A stretch of DNA of 64,000 nt. It comes from Qipengyuania nanhaisediminis. Lineage in GTDB: Bacteria; Pseudomonadota; Alphaproteobacteria; Sphingomonadales; Sphingomonadaceae. A program made the position numbers and the translations under genes. Shown in pieces: positions 15,938 to 25,429 of this stretch. The stretch's first letter is position 1, and the number at the start of each line of letters is the position of its first letter. The notes below the pieces were generated by a model. It saw only the letters and a list, made by a program, of their open reading frames with translations. It did not search any database and was not told where the DNA came from. The stretch is from positions 62,001 to 126,000 of the forward strand of contig NZ_FOWZ01000005.1 of assembly GCF_900115585.1 (NCBI RefSeq). The letters are read 5' to 3'.

Positions 15938-16855
15938 CTATTCCGGCAGGAAGTCGGGCACCGAGAGATACCGTTCGCCGGTATCGTAGTTGAACCCCAT
16001 GATCCGCGCACCGCTGTCCAGCTCGGGCAGCTTCTTGGCGATTGCGGCCAGCGTTGCGCCGCTGGAGATACCGACGAGGATGCCTTCCGTGGTCGCGCAT
16101 TTGCGTGCCCATTCCTTGGCATCTTCTGGATCGACCTGGATCGCGCCGTCGATAGCCTGCGTGTGGAGGTTCTCCGGCACGAAGCCTGCGCCGATCCCCT
16201 GGATCGGGTGCGGGCCCGGCTGTCCGCCGCTAATTACCGGCGATGCCGCAGGCTCGACCGCGAATGCTTTCATCGCGGGCCATTTTTCCTTCAGCACCTC
16301 GGCACAGCCGGTCAGGTGGCCGCCGGTCCCGACGCCGGTAATCATCACGTCGATCGGTTCGTCGGCGAAGTCGGCGAGGATTTCCTGCGCGGTCGTGCGC
16401 TTGTGCACTTCGTAATTCGACGGGTTGTCGAACTGGCTCGGCATCCATGCGCCTTCGGTCTGTTCGACTAGCTCATGCGCGCGGGCGATGGCGCCCTTCA
16501 TGCCGCCTTCCTTGGGCGTAAGATCGAATTTCGCGCCATAGGCGAGCATCAAACGACGCCGCTCGATGCTCATGCTTTCGGGCATGACCAGGACCAGCGT
16601 GTATCCTTTGACCGCTGCCGCCATGGCAAGTCCGATGCCGGTGTTGCCACTGGTCGGCTCGATGATCGTGCCGCCAGGCTTGAGCTTTCCGGCCTTCTCC
16701 GCGTCTTCGACCATGGCGAGGCCAATGCGGTCCTTGATCGAACCGCCGGGATTGGTGCGCTCGCTCTTCACCCAGACTTCGTGGTCGGGAAACAGGCGGG
16801 CGAGGCGGATATGCGGAGTTCCACCGATGGTTTCGAGGACGGACTGGGCTTTCAT
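15938..16855 (-). CDS. cysK: Cysteine synthase A (O-acetylserine sulfhydrylase)
   Basis: PLP enzyme that makes cysteine from O-acetylserine and sulfide in the cytoplasm. The 305-residue length is normal. The PLP lysine is in NPGGSIKDR near 35-43, the substrate loop is TSGNTG near 68-73, and the phosphate-binding loop is [10 protein letters not shown] near 175-184. The start ATG shares ATGA with the stop of the upstream MFS transporter gene, so the two form one operon, followed by a terminator hairpin. Confidence 0.95.
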   Translation of the reverse strand: MKAQSVLETIGGTPHIRLARLFPDHEVWVKSERTNPGGSIKDRIGLAMVEDAEKAGKLKPGGTIIEPTSGNTGIGLAMAAAVKGYTLVLVMPESMSIERRRLMLAYGAKFDLTPKEGGMKGAIARAHELVEQTEGAWMPSQFDNPSNYEVHKRTTAQEILADFADEPIDVMITGVGTGGHLTGCAEVLKEKWPAMKAFAVEPAASPVISGGQPGPHPIQGIGAGFVPENLHTQAIDGAIQVDPEDAKEWARKCATTEGILVGISSGATLAAIAKKLPELDSGARIMGFNYDTGERYLSVPDFLPE

Positions 16856-18162
16856 TGGGTCTGCTCCTGCAGCTTTTTATCGGGTGTCTCTTGGTTCAAT
16901 TCATCAGGCGGGTCGAAGGTCCGCGTCGTGCGCAGGACCGGGAAGATTTTCGACCACAGGGCAACCGTCAGGATAGCGCCTCCACCGCCCCCGACAACCG
17001 CCGCGACCGGACCGACGGCATAGGCGAGGCTGCCGGAGAAAAAATCGCCGAATTCGTTGGATGCGCTGATCGTCAGCAGGCTCACTGACGATACGCGGCC
17101 GCGCTTGTCGTCGGGCGTGTGCAACTGGATCAGCGACTGGCGGATGTAGACGCTGAACATGTCCGCCGCCCCGACGATAAATAGCATGGCAAGGCTGAGC
17201 GGCATGGAGGTGGAGAGGCCGAAAACGATGGTCGCGGCGCCAAATATCGCGACAGCCCAAAGCATCTTCGGCCCGACATTGTTCTTGAGTGGGCGGAAGG
17301 AAAACCACAGAGCGGTGATTGCCGCGCCGACGGCAGGCGCCATGGCTAGTTGGGCGAGGCCAGTCTCCCCGACCTCCAGTATGTCGCGGGCGTAGACGGG
17401 GAACAGCGCAGTCGCGCCCGCAAGGAAGACCGCGAAAAGGTCGAGGGTGATAGCGCCGAGCACCATCTTGTTGCGAACGACATAGCGCAGGCCTTCCACC
17501 ATGGAGTGGATCGGGCGCTGGTTCACGGCGCGCGGTGGCTGGGGCACTTTGCCGATCATGGACAGCGCGGTGATCGACACCAGGAATAGCCCGCCCGCCA
17601 CGGCATAGGGCAGGAAGGGCTGGACGGCGTAGAAGTAACCTCCGACTGCCGGCCCCACGATCATGCCGACCTGCCAGGATATGCTCGACAGGGCGATCGC
17701 ATTGGGCAGGATGGCCTTGGGCACGAGATTGGGCGCAAGGGCCGACAGGGCCGGCCCAGCAAATGCGCGGGCAATGCCGAGCAGGACGGCGACGCCGAAG
17801 ATCCAGGCCAGCGATAGCGTTCCGCTCCACGTCAGCCACGCGAGCAGAGAAGCGCAAACCAGCTGGAGAAGTACCGTCAACCTGCCGAGATTGCGGCGAT
17901 CGAAATGATCCGCAGCCCAGCCCGAAAAAGGCGTCAGCAGGAACAGCGGGACAAATTGCAGCAGGCCGATAAGCGCCAGCTGGCCCGATGCCTCGGCAAC
18001 ACCGTTCCCGCCGTCGCGCGCGATGTTATAGGTCTGCCACCCGATGATCAGCATCATCGCGTATTGCGCCAGTGTCATCGACAGGCGCGAAATCCAGTAA
18101 TAGCGGAAGTTCGCGATCCGCAACGGGGACCGGTCGGGGGAGGGTGTTTCTTCCAGCGTCAC
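16852..18162 (-). CDS. MFS transporter, EntS-like (MFS_3)
   Basis: A 436-residue major facilitator with about 12 hydrophobic segments, of the group that includes enterobactin exporter EntS and bacterial tetraspan-like exporters. Features are [18 protein letters not shown] at the start of the first helix, [15 protein letters not shown] as the cytoplasmic loop 2-3 signature near 80-94, and [17 protein letters not shown] near 128-144. The start is GTG at 18160-18162. It is translationally coupled to cysK, which suggests a link to cysteine or a sulfur-containing product, but the substrate cannot be read from the sequence. Confidence 0.85.
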   Translation of the reverse strand: MTLEETPSPDRSPLRIANFRYYWISRLSMTLAQYAMMLIIGWQTYNIARDGGNGVAEASGQLALIGLLQFVPLFLLTPFSGWAADHFDRRNLGRLTVLLQLVCASLLAWLTWSGTLSLAWIFGVAVLLGIARAFAGPALSALAPNLVPKAILPNAIALSSISWQVGMIVGPAVGGYFYAVQPFLPYAVAGGLFLVSITALSMIGKVPQPPRAVNQRPIHSMVEGLRYVVRNKMVLGAITLDLFAVFLAGATALFPVYARDILEVGETGLAQLAMAPAVGAAITALWFSFRPLKNNVGPKMLWAVAIFGAATIVFGLSTSMPLSLAMLFIVGAADMFSVYIRQSLIQLHTPDDKRGRVSSVSLLTISASNEFGDFFSGSLAYAVGPVAAVVGGGGGAILTVALWSKIFPVLRTTRTFDPPDELNQETPDKKLQEQTQ

Positions 18163-18236
18163 CCCAGACGCATGACAGGCGCCCCTTCGCTTGTGAAGAG
18201 ACGCCTGCTTGCGCGTTTAAAAATGATTGTTGCGGC

Positions 18237-18575
18237 TCAGCGCAGTTTGCGCAGGCGCGGGTTCGGTTGGACCGTGTCGATCAGCGACAGGAAGTCGTCC
18301 ACGCGGATGATACGCTCGAACTGGAAACCGGCGCGATTGTCGCGGCACCAGATGCAATAGGCTTCGATACGGCCGATGACCGGAAGGCGTACCACGACGC
18401 GATCTCCGCGCGATACGTCTTCGGCGTCGTCAATCATGAAGCCATTGGCCGAGATATTGGCGATATGCATGCGCATGTCGCCCTTGCCGTGGTGTTCGGC
18501 AATGACCGGGTGGTCGACCGGGTGACGCGCCATGCGGCGCTGGTCGGTGACGCTGAGTTGTGCTCCGGCACTCAT
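18237..18575 (-). CDS. PilZ-domain protein (putative c-di-GMP binder)
   Basis: A 112-residue single-domain protein. It shows an RRMARHPV segment near 13-20 that resembles the RxxxR motif, and NISANGFMID near 40-49 that matches the D/NxSxxG motif of PilZ domains, followed by the expected beta strands (GDRVVVRLPVIGRIEAYC). The first arginine motif is R-R-x-x-R-H. Binding of cyclic di-GMP is therefore likely but not proven. It stands alone, between the MFS and tyrS genes. Confidence 0.78.
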   Translation of the reverse strand: MSAGAQLSVTDQRRMARHPVDHPVIAEHHGKGDMRMHIANISANGFMIDDAEDVSRGDRVVVRLPVIGRIEAYCIWCRDNRAGFQFERIIRVDDFLSLIDTVQPNPRLRKLR

Positions 18576-18670
18576 GCGATACGATCCCTTGTTGAATTAA
18601 GCTGGCGATAAAGATGGACCGGAAAGGCAAATATCCGGTTAACCGCTGCTCTTATTCAATTCGGGAGGCT

Positions 18671-19900
18671 TCAGCGCCGCAGGATTGCGTGCTTTTTCTT
18701 GCCCAGCGACAGCTTCGATTCCGCTCCTTCGGCGACCTCGACAAGGAATCCGGGATCGCTGACTGTCTCTCCGTCGATCTTCACCGCGCCTTCTGCCAGC
18801 TTGCGTTTCGCTTCGCCGTTGGATGCGGTGAACCCCAGAGCGGTGAGGGCCGCGCCGATGCGCATGCCCTCCGCGCCAACTTCAAGAGTCGGCAGGTCGG
18901 CACCGGCACCACCGCCGGCAAACGTTTCCGCAGCAGTCTTCTCGGCAAGCTTGGCTGCTTCTTCGCCGCGCACCAGCCTGGTAACCTCGTTGGCGAGGAC
19001 CGTTTTTGCGTGGTTGATTTCGGCGCCTTCAAGCTGTTCGAGACGCGCAATCTCGTCGAGCGACAAGTCCGTGAACAGGCGCAGGAAACGGCCGACGTCG
19101 CGGTCGTCCGCATTGCGCCAATATTGCCAGAAGTCGTAATTCGGCAGCTGCTCCTCGTTGAGCCAGATCGCACCCGAAGCGGTCTTGCCCATCTTCGCGC
19201 CGTCGGCGGTGGTCAGCAGCGGTGTCGTTAGCCCGAAGAGGTCGGTGCCGTCCATACGGCGGGCGAGTTCCATGCCGTTGACGATGTTACCCCACTGGTC
19301 GCTGCCGCCCATCTGGAGGCGGCAATCGTACCGCTGTGCCAGCTCGCGGTAATCGTAGGCCTGCAGGATCATGTAGTTGAATTCCAGGAAGGTCAGCGGC
19401 TGTTCCCGGTCGAGGCGCAGCTTCACCGAATCGAAAGTCAGCATCCGGTTGATGGTGAAGTGCGGACCGACGTCGCGCAGCAACTCGATATAGCCGAGCT
19501 GGCTGAGCCATTCGTCATTGTTCACCATCACTGCATCGGTCGGACCATCGCCAAAGGTCAGCAGGCGTTCGAAGACCTTGCGGATGCCCGCGATGTTCGC
19601 ATCGATATCCGCATCGGTCAGCATCTTGCGGCTTTCGTCCTTGCCGGACGGATCGCCAACCTTGGTGGTGCCGCCGCCCATGACCACGATGGGCTTGTGG
19701 CCCGATTGCTGGAGGCGGCGCAGCATCATGATCTGAACAAGGCTGCCGACATGCAGGCTTGGCGCGGTAGCATCGAAGCCGATATAGCCCGGCACGACGC
19801 CCTTGGTCGCGAGGCTGTCCAGCCCCTCGGCATCGGTGACCTGGTGGATATAGCCGCGCTCTTCGAGCACGCGCAGGAGATCGGATTGATAGCTACTCAT
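18671..19900 (-). CDS. tyrS: Tyrosine--tRNA ligase
   Basis: Class I synthetase that charges tRNA-Tyr; 409 residues, normal for bacterial TyrRS. It shows the HIGH-type motif PSLHVGSL near 48-55, the tyrosine-binding stretch [16 protein letters not shown] near 175-190, and the KMSKS-type loop KMGKTASGA near 235. A C-terminal S4-like domain ([17 protein letters not shown]) ends the protein. ATG at 19898-19900 is the start. The DOMON-like gene begins 31 bases away on the other strand. Confidence 0.97.
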   Translation of the reverse strand: MSSYQSDLLRVLEERGYIHQVTDAEGLDSLATKGVVPGYIGFDATAPSLHVGSLVQIMMLRRLQQSGHKPIVVMGGGTTKVGDPSGKDESRKMLTDADIDANIAGIRKVFERLLTFGDGPTDAVMVNNDEWLSQLGYIELLRDVGPHFTINRMLTFDSVKLRLDREQPLTFLEFNYMILQAYDYRELAQRYDCRLQMGGSDQWGNIVNGMELARRMDGTDLFGLTTPLLTTADGAKMGKTASGAIWLNEEQLPNYDFWQYWRNADDRDVGRFLRLFTDLSLDEIARLEQLEGAEINHAKTVLANEVTRLVRGEEAAKLAEKTAAETFAGGGAGADLPTLEVGAEGMRIGAALTALGFTASNGEAKRKLAEGAVKIDGETVSDPGFLVEVAEGAESKLSLGKKKHAILRR

Positions 19901-19931
19901 GACACGTCGCCGCTAGCAGGAAGATGCTCGC

Positions 19932-20474
19932 ATGCAAACGCATGAACTGATTGCGCATCCAGCATTTCCACCTTTGGCGGTGTCTTCGGTTGACGCGCGG
20001 GTCCTCCAGCGCGATTCGCAGTGGCTGCGGGTGAGGTGGCGGATCGAAAATACCGGTCGACTTGTCCTGCCACCATTCGTCGGACGCAAGCGCCGCGACG
20101 AACTCTGGAAAACGACCTGTTTCGAGATTTTCCTGAAAGAACCCGGTACGCAGTCTTACACCGAATGGAACCTGTCACCCTCGGAAGGGTGGAACGCCTA
20201 CGATTTCGAGGATTATCGCGATGGCATTAGGGAGAGGCATGTGCCTCGTGCGCCCGACTGCACCATGCGGCCTGGAAAGGCCTTCGCCGTGTTCGATGCC
20301 GCGATCCCGGCTAATGTGATTTCCGAGGGTGCGCAGGAGATGGGGATCACTTGTGTTCTGGAAGAAGAGGGCGGCGTCAAAAGCTTCTGGGCGATGAAAC
20401 ATGCGAAAGATCAGCCGGATTTCCATGATCCGGCTTGCTTCGCGGCAAGGCTTGCGGCACCCAGCGCGCCATGA
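19932..20474 (+). CDS. DOMON-like domain protein
   Basis: A 180-residue protein resembling the DOMON-like family seen in sphingomonads and other proteobacteria, a beta-sandwich of the heme- or sugar-binding DOMON type. Recognisable stretches are LWKTTCFEIFLKEPGTQSY near 59-77, EWNLSPSEGWNAYDFEDYR near 79-97, and VLEEEGGVKSFWAMKHAKDQ near 142-161. There is no signal peptide. The stop overlaps the start of the NamZ-type muramidase in ATGA. This suggests both act on the same cell-wall sugar, but the ligand is not known. Confidence 0.78.
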   Translation: MQTHELIAHPAFPPLAVSSVDARVLQRDSQWLRVRWRIENTGRLVLPPFVGRKRRDELWKTTCFEIFLKEPGTQSYTEWNLSPSEGWNAYDFEDYRDGIRERHVPRAPDCTMRPGKAFAVFDAAIPANVISEGAQEMGITCVLEEEGGVKSFWAMKHAKDQPDFHDPACFAARLAAPSAP

Positions 20475-21673
20475 AATTCGGCATCGATCGTCTCCTTACG
20501 GAGTCCGACCTTCGCGCCCAGCTCGACGGCAAGCGCGTTTCTCTCGTGGCGCATCCTGCCTCGGTCACTGCGCAGCTCGAGCATTCGCTCGATGCGCTGA
20601 TCGCCAAAGGGGTCAATGTCACCTCTGCCTTCGGGCCTCAGCATGGTCTGAAGGGCGACAAGCAGGACAATATGGTCGAAACCGCGGACGAGACCGATCC
20701 GCGTCACGGCATCCCGATCTTCAGCCTTTACGGCGAAGTGCGCCGCCCGACCGGCCAGATGATGAGCACGGCGGATGTGTTCCTGTTCGACCTGCAGGAT
20801 CTTGGTTGCCGCATCTACACCTTCGTGACGACGCTGCTCTACCTGCTGGAAGAGGCTGCCAAGGCCGGCAAGGAAGTCTGGGTCCTCGATCGTCCGAACC
20901 CTGCGGGCGGTCCCGTCGAAGGAACATTGCTGGTTCCGGGGCAGGAGAGTTTCGTCGGTGCGGCCCCGATGCCGATGCGGCACGGCCTCACGATGGGTGA
21001 AATGGGGCGCTGGTTCGTCGATCACTTCAAGCTCGACGTCGAATATCGCGTCATCGAAATGGAAGGGTGGAAGCCGGGCAGGGGGCCTGGCTTCGGTTGG
21101 CCGGAAGACCGGATCTGGATCAATCCCAGTCCGAATGCAGCCAATGTGAACATGGCTCGCGCCTATGCGGGCACAGTCATGCTCGAAGGGACTACCTTGA
21201 GCGAGGGCAGGGGCACGACCCGCCCGCTCGAGGTGTTGTTCGGGGCACCCGATGTAGACGCCGCCGCGGTGCTATCGACCATGCAGGAAATGGCGCCGAG
21301 CTGGCTGAGGGGCTGCCACCTGCGCGAATGCTGGTTCGAGCCAACCTTTCACAAGCACGCAGGTTCGCTTTGTAACGCGCTGATGATTCACGCAGAAGGC
21401 CCGTTTTACGACCACCATGAGTTCAAGCCCTGGCGATTGCAGGCGCTGGCTTTCAAAGCCATCCGCAACCTCTATCCGGACTACGAATTGTGGCGTGATT
21501 TCCCGTATGAATACGAGTTCGACAGATTGGCGATCGACGTGATCAACGGCGGTCCGTCGCTGCGCGAGTGGGTCGACGACAGTGAGGCCGAGCCGGGCGA
21601 TCTCGATGCTTTGGCAGACGCCGACGAGGCAGCGTGGCGCGAAACCATCGCGCCGCACCTCATCTACAGTTAG
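20471..21673 (+). CDS. Exo-beta-N-acetylmuramidase, NamZ/DUF1343 family
   Basis: A 400-residue member of the DUF1343 (YbbC) family; the characterised member, NamZ, removes terminal MurNAc from peptidoglycan fragments. Features are GIDRLL at the start, RVSLVAHPASV near 22-32, FGPQHGLKGDKQDN near 56-69, FDLQDLGCRIYTFVTTL near 105-121, DRPNPAGG near 138-145, and EGRGTTRPLEVLFGAP near 244-259. No signal peptide is visible, so it may be cytoplasmic and act in wall recycling. ATG at 20471 is favoured because it overlaps the upstream stop and matches the usual GIDxLL start. Confidence 0.88.
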   Translation: MKFGIDRLLTESDLRAQLDGKRVSLVAHPASVTAQLEHSLDALIAKGVNVTSAFGPQHGLKGDKQDNMVETADETDPRHGIPIFSLYGEVRRPTGQMMSTADVFLFDLQDLGCRIYTFVTTLLYLLEEAAKAGKEVWVLDRPNPAGGPVEGTLLVPGQESFVGAAPMPMRHGLTMGEMGRWFVDHFKLDVEYRVIEMEGWKPGRGPGFGWPEDRIWINPSPNAANVNMARAYAGTVMLEGTTLSEGRGTTRPLEVLFGAPDVDAAAVLSTMQEMAPSWLRGCHLRECWFEPTFHKHAGSLCNALMIHAEGPFYDHHEFKPWRLQALAFKAIRNLYPDYELWRDFPYEYEFDRLAIDVINGGPSLREWVDDSEAEPGDLDALADADEAAWRETIAPHLIYS

Positions 21674-21682
21674 GTTCGTCGA

Positions 21683-22864
21683 TTACCCCTGCTTGCGGCT
21701 CAACTCGCGCATGGCATCGTCCAGCCCGTCGAGGGTGAGGGGATACATGCGGTCGTTGACCAGCTGCTTCATGATCTTCGTCGACTGCGAATAGCCCCAC
21801 TGCTTTTCGGGCACGGGATTGAGCCAGACGGTCGCCGGATAGGTGTTCACCACGCGCTGCATCCACGTGGCACCTGCTTCCTCGTTCATATGCTCTACGC
21901 TGCCGCCCGGATGGGTGATTTCGTAGGGGCTCATCGCCGCATCGCCCACGAAGACGATCTTGTAATCGTGCCCGTATTTGTGGAGCACGTCCCAGGTTTT
22001 GGTGCGCTCCTGCCAGCGGCGGCGATTGTCCTTCCAGACGCCTTCGTAAAGGCAGTTGTGGAAGTAGAAGAATTCCAAATTTTTGAACTCACTCGTCGCG
22101 GCGCTGAACAGTTCCTCCGTCACCTTGATGAACGGGTCCATCGATCCGCCCACGTCCAGGAACAGCAGCAGTTTGACCGCATTGTGCCGCTCCGGACGCA
22201 TCCGGATGTCCAGCCAGCCCTGCTTTGCCGTGCCGTCGATGGTCGCGTCGAGATCCAGCTCGTCGGCCGCGCCCTCCCGCGCAAAGCGGCGCAAGCGGCG
22301 CAGGGCCATCTTGATGTTGCGCGTGCCCAGTTCCTTGGTGTTGTCGAGGTTCTTGAACTCGCGCTTGTCCCAGACCTTGATCGCGCGCTTGTGCTTGCTT
22401 TCGCCCCCGATGCGCACGCCTTCCGGGTTGTAACCCGAGTTCCCGAAAGGCGAAGTGCCGCCGGTGCCGATCCACTTGTTGCCGCCCTGATGGCGCTTTT
22501 CCTGCTCTTCGAGGCGCTTCTTCAGCGTCTCCATGATCTCGTCCCAGTCACCCAGAGACTTGATCTTCTCCATCTCTTCTTCGGACAGGAATTTCTCGGC
22601 CACCGCTTTCAGCCAGTCTTCCGGGACATCGACCGGGTTCTGGCCGTAGTCGGTAAGGATACCCTTGAAGACCTTGGCGAAGACCTGGTCGAAGCGGTCG
22701 ATCAGGCCTTCGTCTTTCACGAAGGTCGCGCGGCTCAGGTAGTAGAACGCCTCGGGCGACTGCTCGATGACGTCCTTGTCCAGCGCCTCCAGCAGGGTGA
22801 GGTGTTCCTTGAAGCTCGCGGGAATGCCCGCAGCGCGAAGCTCGTCGACGAAATTGAAGAACAT
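21683..22864 (-). CDS. VWA-domain protein (CoxE-like), MoxR partner
   Basis: A 393-residue protein with an N-terminal helical region and a C-terminal von Willebrand A domain. The metal-site motif is DVGGSM near 240-245, where a classical MIDAS has DxSxS; the third position is Gly, so metal binding is uncertain. A charged linker (EEEMEKIKSLGDWDEIMETL) lies near 113-132. Such proteins pair with MoxR AAA ATPases as chaperone-like units that insert cofactors or assemble complexes. The MoxR gene is on the same strand about 1.6 kb upstream, with a chemoreceptor gene between them on the other strand. Confidence 0.88.
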   Translation of the reverse strand: MFFNFVDELRAAGIPASFKEHLTLLEALDKDVIEQSPEAFYYLSRATFVKDEGLIDRFDQVFAKVFKGILTDYGQNPVDVPEDWLKAVAEKFLSEEEMEKIKSLGDWDEIMETLKKRLEEQEKRHQGGNKWIGTGGTSPFGNSGYNPEGVRIGGESKHKRAIKVWDKREFKNLDNTKELGTRNIKMALRRLRRFAREGAADELDLDATIDGTAKQGWLDIRMRPERHNAVKLLLFLDVGGSMDPFIKVTEELFSAATSEFKNLEFFYFHNCLYEGVWKDNRRRWQERTKTWDVLHKYGHDYKIVFVGDAAMSPYEITHPGGSVEHMNEEAGATWMQRVVNTYPATVWLNPVPEKQWGYSQSTKIMKQLVNDRMYPLTLDGLDDAMRELSRKQG

Positions 22865-22986
22865 GGGAATGTCCTACCCATCCTGCCGCGCCGCGCAAAC
22901 GGGAAAGTGGGGTTTTGCCTTAACCCGCTGATAACCACTTCCGTTTAGACCCCTCCCGCAGAACGGGGACAAAGGGATCGTATCTA

Positions 22987-24387
22987 ATGGAACTTAGCGT
23001 TGTTGATGCTTCGAAAGCGGCGAGCATCGAGTCGATTCCGGAGGCGTGCGGCAAGGTCACGGTCGGATGTTCCGATGTGGCCGGCATCGTGCAGGCTGTT
23101 ATCGACAGCTCGGGCATCCTTCGCGCCGAGCACGCCGAACTCCAAGGCACGGTCGCCGAACTCGAAAAGGATCAGCGCAAGGTTGCAGAGGCATCCGACG
23201 AAGCGCGTCTCCTGTCCGCTCGCGCGATCGAGCGGTTGGGGCAGGGCACCACGCAGATCCAGTCGTCCCTGAGCCAGATCACCAACCTTCTCGACCTGGT
23301 CGAAACGCTGGCGACCCACGTCACCGGTTTCGCAGCGGCAATGGACCAGGTGAAGCGTTGCTCGCAGGACATCGAGCAGATCGCCGAGACCACCAATATC
23401 CTCGCCCTCAACGCGACCATCGAGGCGATGCGCGCTGGCGAAGCTGGCCGCACCTTCGCAGTGGTTGCCAATGAGGTGAAATCCCTCGCCGGCGAAACGC
23501 GCAAGGCTACGGACGAGATCTCTGACGTGATCGAAACACTCGGCACCGAGGCTGCTACCGTGATCGAACGTATCGAAGCGGGCGCCAAGGCATCGAACGA
23601 AGCCAAGAGCTCCGTCGCGAGCATCGATGCCACGATCTCGGGCGTGTCCCAGCTGGTAGAGGAAGTCGACCAGCAGAACGACCAGATCGCGCGTGCAACC
23701 GGCATGATGACCGAGCACGTAGACCGTGTTTCGGCCGTCATCGAAAGCTTCGACCGTGCAGCAAGCGAGAACGAGAACAAGCTGGCGACAGCGCACGATC
23801 GCATGGAAGAGCTCGAACTGACCGCGAGCGACATGTTCGACAAGCTGGTGAAGGCGGGCCTCTCGCCACAGGACAGCCAGCTGGTCGAGCGTGCCATCGA
23901 TCACGCGAAGAACCTCGCCCGCATCGCCGAAGAGGCGATCGAGAAGGGCGAGCTTACGATGGAGCAGTTCTTCGACACGGATTACAAGGAAGTGCCGGGC
24001 ACGAACCCGCAGCTCTTCCGCAACAAGCTCAGCGACTGGGCCGACCGCAACTGGCGCCCCATCATCGATTCGGTGGTGGCGGAAGGCGGCCCGATCATGA
24101 TGTGCTCGCCTGCAGACATGAACGGCTTCCTGCCCACCCATGTCTCGGACCGGTCACGCAAGCCTACCGGCGACCTGACGCACGACACCAAATACTGCCG
24201 CAATGGTCGCATCATGCTCGAAGGCGTAGATGTCGCCGCGAAGAAGAGCACCGACCCCTACATGATGGCGGTCTATCGCCAGGAAGGTGACGGGAAGAAC
24301 TACGTGGTCGTTCGCAACGTTTATGTGCCGCTGATCATCAACGGTCGCCGCTGGGGCGACAGTGAACTGGCTTACTCGCTCGACTAA
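22987..24387 (+). CDS. Soluble methyl-accepting chemotaxis protein with C-terminal sensor
   Basis: A 466-residue chemoreceptor-like protein. The signalling hairpin tip [19 protein letters not shown] is at 134-152, followed by [20 protein letters not shown], the CheA/CheW contact region. Long coiled coils run from about 50 to 310. There is no hydrophobic segment long enough to cross the membrane, so it is cytoplasmic. The sensor lies after the signalling part: residues about 350-466 ([51 protein letters not shown]) resemble Cache-like sensory domains of other MCPs. No che gene is nearby. The ligand is unknown. Confidence 0.88.
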   Translation: MELSVVDASKAASIESIPEACGKVTVGCSDVAGIVQAVIDSSGILRAEHAELQGTVAELEKDQRKVAEASDEARLLSARAIERLGQGTTQIQSSLSQITNLLDLVETLATHVTGFAAAMDQVKRCSQDIEQIAETTNILALNATIEAMRAGEAGRTFAVVANEVKSLAGETRKATDEISDVIETLGTEAATVIERIEAGAKASNEAKSSVASIDATISGVSQLVEEVDQQNDQIARATGMMTEHVDRVSAVIESFDRAASENENKLATAHDRMEELELTASDMFDKLVKAGLSPQDSQLVERAIDHAKNLARIAEEAIEKGELTMEQFFDTDYKEVPGTNPQLFRNKLSDWADRNWRPIIDSVVAEGGPIMMCSPADMNGFLPTHVSDRSRKPTGDLTHDTKYCRNGRIMLEGVDVAAKKSTDPYMMAVYRQEGDGKNYVVVRNVYVPLIINGRRWGDSELAYSLD

Positions 24388-24403
24388 ACGACATACCCCA
24401 AGA

Positions 24404-24441
24404 GAAAAGGGCGCGCTCCGATTGCGGAACGCGCCCTTTTC
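24404..24441. terminator. Bidirectional terminator between chemoreceptor and MoxR genes
   Basis: A 12-bp stem (GAAAAGGGCGCG at 24404-24415 with 24430-24441) is extended by an inner TCCG/CGGA pair. A-runs and T-runs flank both arms, so it can end transcription from both converging genes. Confidence 0.85.
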
Positions 24442-24463
24442 GGTGTTCGGCGTAGCCTGAAAT

Positions 24464-25330
24464 TTACGGTTGGCGGCGCGCCATGAATGCGAGCCGTTCG
24501 AACATCATCACGTCCTGCTCGTTCTTCAGCAGCGCTCCGTGAAGCGGCGGGATCGCGCTGTTCGGATTGCTGTCCTGTAGCACGTCGAGCGGCATGTCCT
24601 CGTTGAGAAGCAGCTTCAGCCAGTCCAGCAGTTCGCTGGTGCTGGGCTTCTTCTTCAGGCCGGGCACTTCACGCAGTTCGTAGAAGATCTCCATCGCCTT
24701 GGAGACGAGGTTCTTCTGGATGCCCGGATAGTGCACCTCGATAATTTCGCGCATCGTGTCGCGATCGGGAAACTTGATGTAGTGGAAGAAGCAGCGGCGC
24801 AGGAACGCGTCGGGCAGTTCCTTCTCGTTGTTCGAGGTGATGACGACGATCGGGCGTTCCTTGGCCTCGATGCGCTCGTGCGTTTCGTAGACATCGAAGC
24901 TCATGCGATCGAGTTCCTGCAGGAGATCGTTCGGAAACTCGATGTCGGCCTTGTCGATCTCGTCGATCAGCAGGACGGGAAGCTCGGGCGAGGTGAACGC
25001 TTCCCACAGCTTGCCCTTCTTGATGTAGTTAGAGATGTCGTGGACGCGCTCGTCGCCGAGCTGGCCGTCGCGCAGGCGAGCGACTGCGTCATACTCGTAA
25101 AGGCCCTGCTGCGCCTTGGTCGTCGATTTGACGTTCCATTCGATCATCGGAGCGCCGAGCGCTTTGGAGATTTCATGCGCCAGCACGGTCTTGCCGGTGC
25201 CGGGCTCGCCCTTGACGAGCAGCGGACGGCGCAGCGTTACCGCAGCATTCACCGCAACCTTGAGGTCTTCGGTGGCGATATAGGAGCTGGTACCTTCGAA
25301 ACGGGTCTGGTCGGTCGAATTATCGGACAT
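24464..25330 (-). CDS. MoxR-family AAA+ ATPase
   Basis: A 288-residue ATPase. Walker A is GEPGTGKT at 41-48, Walker B is LLIDEIDK near 120, sensor 1 is VITSNNEKELPDAFLRRC near 160-177 and includes the arginine finger, and a helical lid follows. MoxR proteins work with VWA proteins as chaperones for metal-centre insertion or complex assembly; the likely partner is the VWA gene at 21683-22864. I start at ATG 25330 (MSDNSTDQ), which has AAGGGAAAA upstream; the frame stays open further up but without family sequence. Confidence 0.93.
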   Translation of the reverse strand: MSDNSTDQTRFEGTSSYIATEDLKVAVNAAVTLRRPLLVKGEPGTGKTVLAHEISKALGAPMIEWNVKSTTKAQQGLYEYDAVARLRDGQLGDERVHDISNYIKKGKLWEAFTSPELPVLLIDEIDKADIEFPNDLLQELDRMSFDVYETHERIEAKERPIVVITSNNEKELPDAFLRRCFFHYIKFPDRDTMREIIEVHYPGIQKNLVSKAMEIFYELREVPGLKKKPSTSELLDWLKLLLNEDMPLDVLQDSNPNSAIPPLHGALLKNEQDVMMFERLAFMARRQP

Positions 25331-25429
25331 GGGTTTTCCCTTGCAACTTGTGCGATGCGTTAGGGCTAGGGCACGCTTAGGGCAAGGGGGCGTTGTAACA
25401 CTTGCATCCCCACGGACGAAGGAGGGTTC

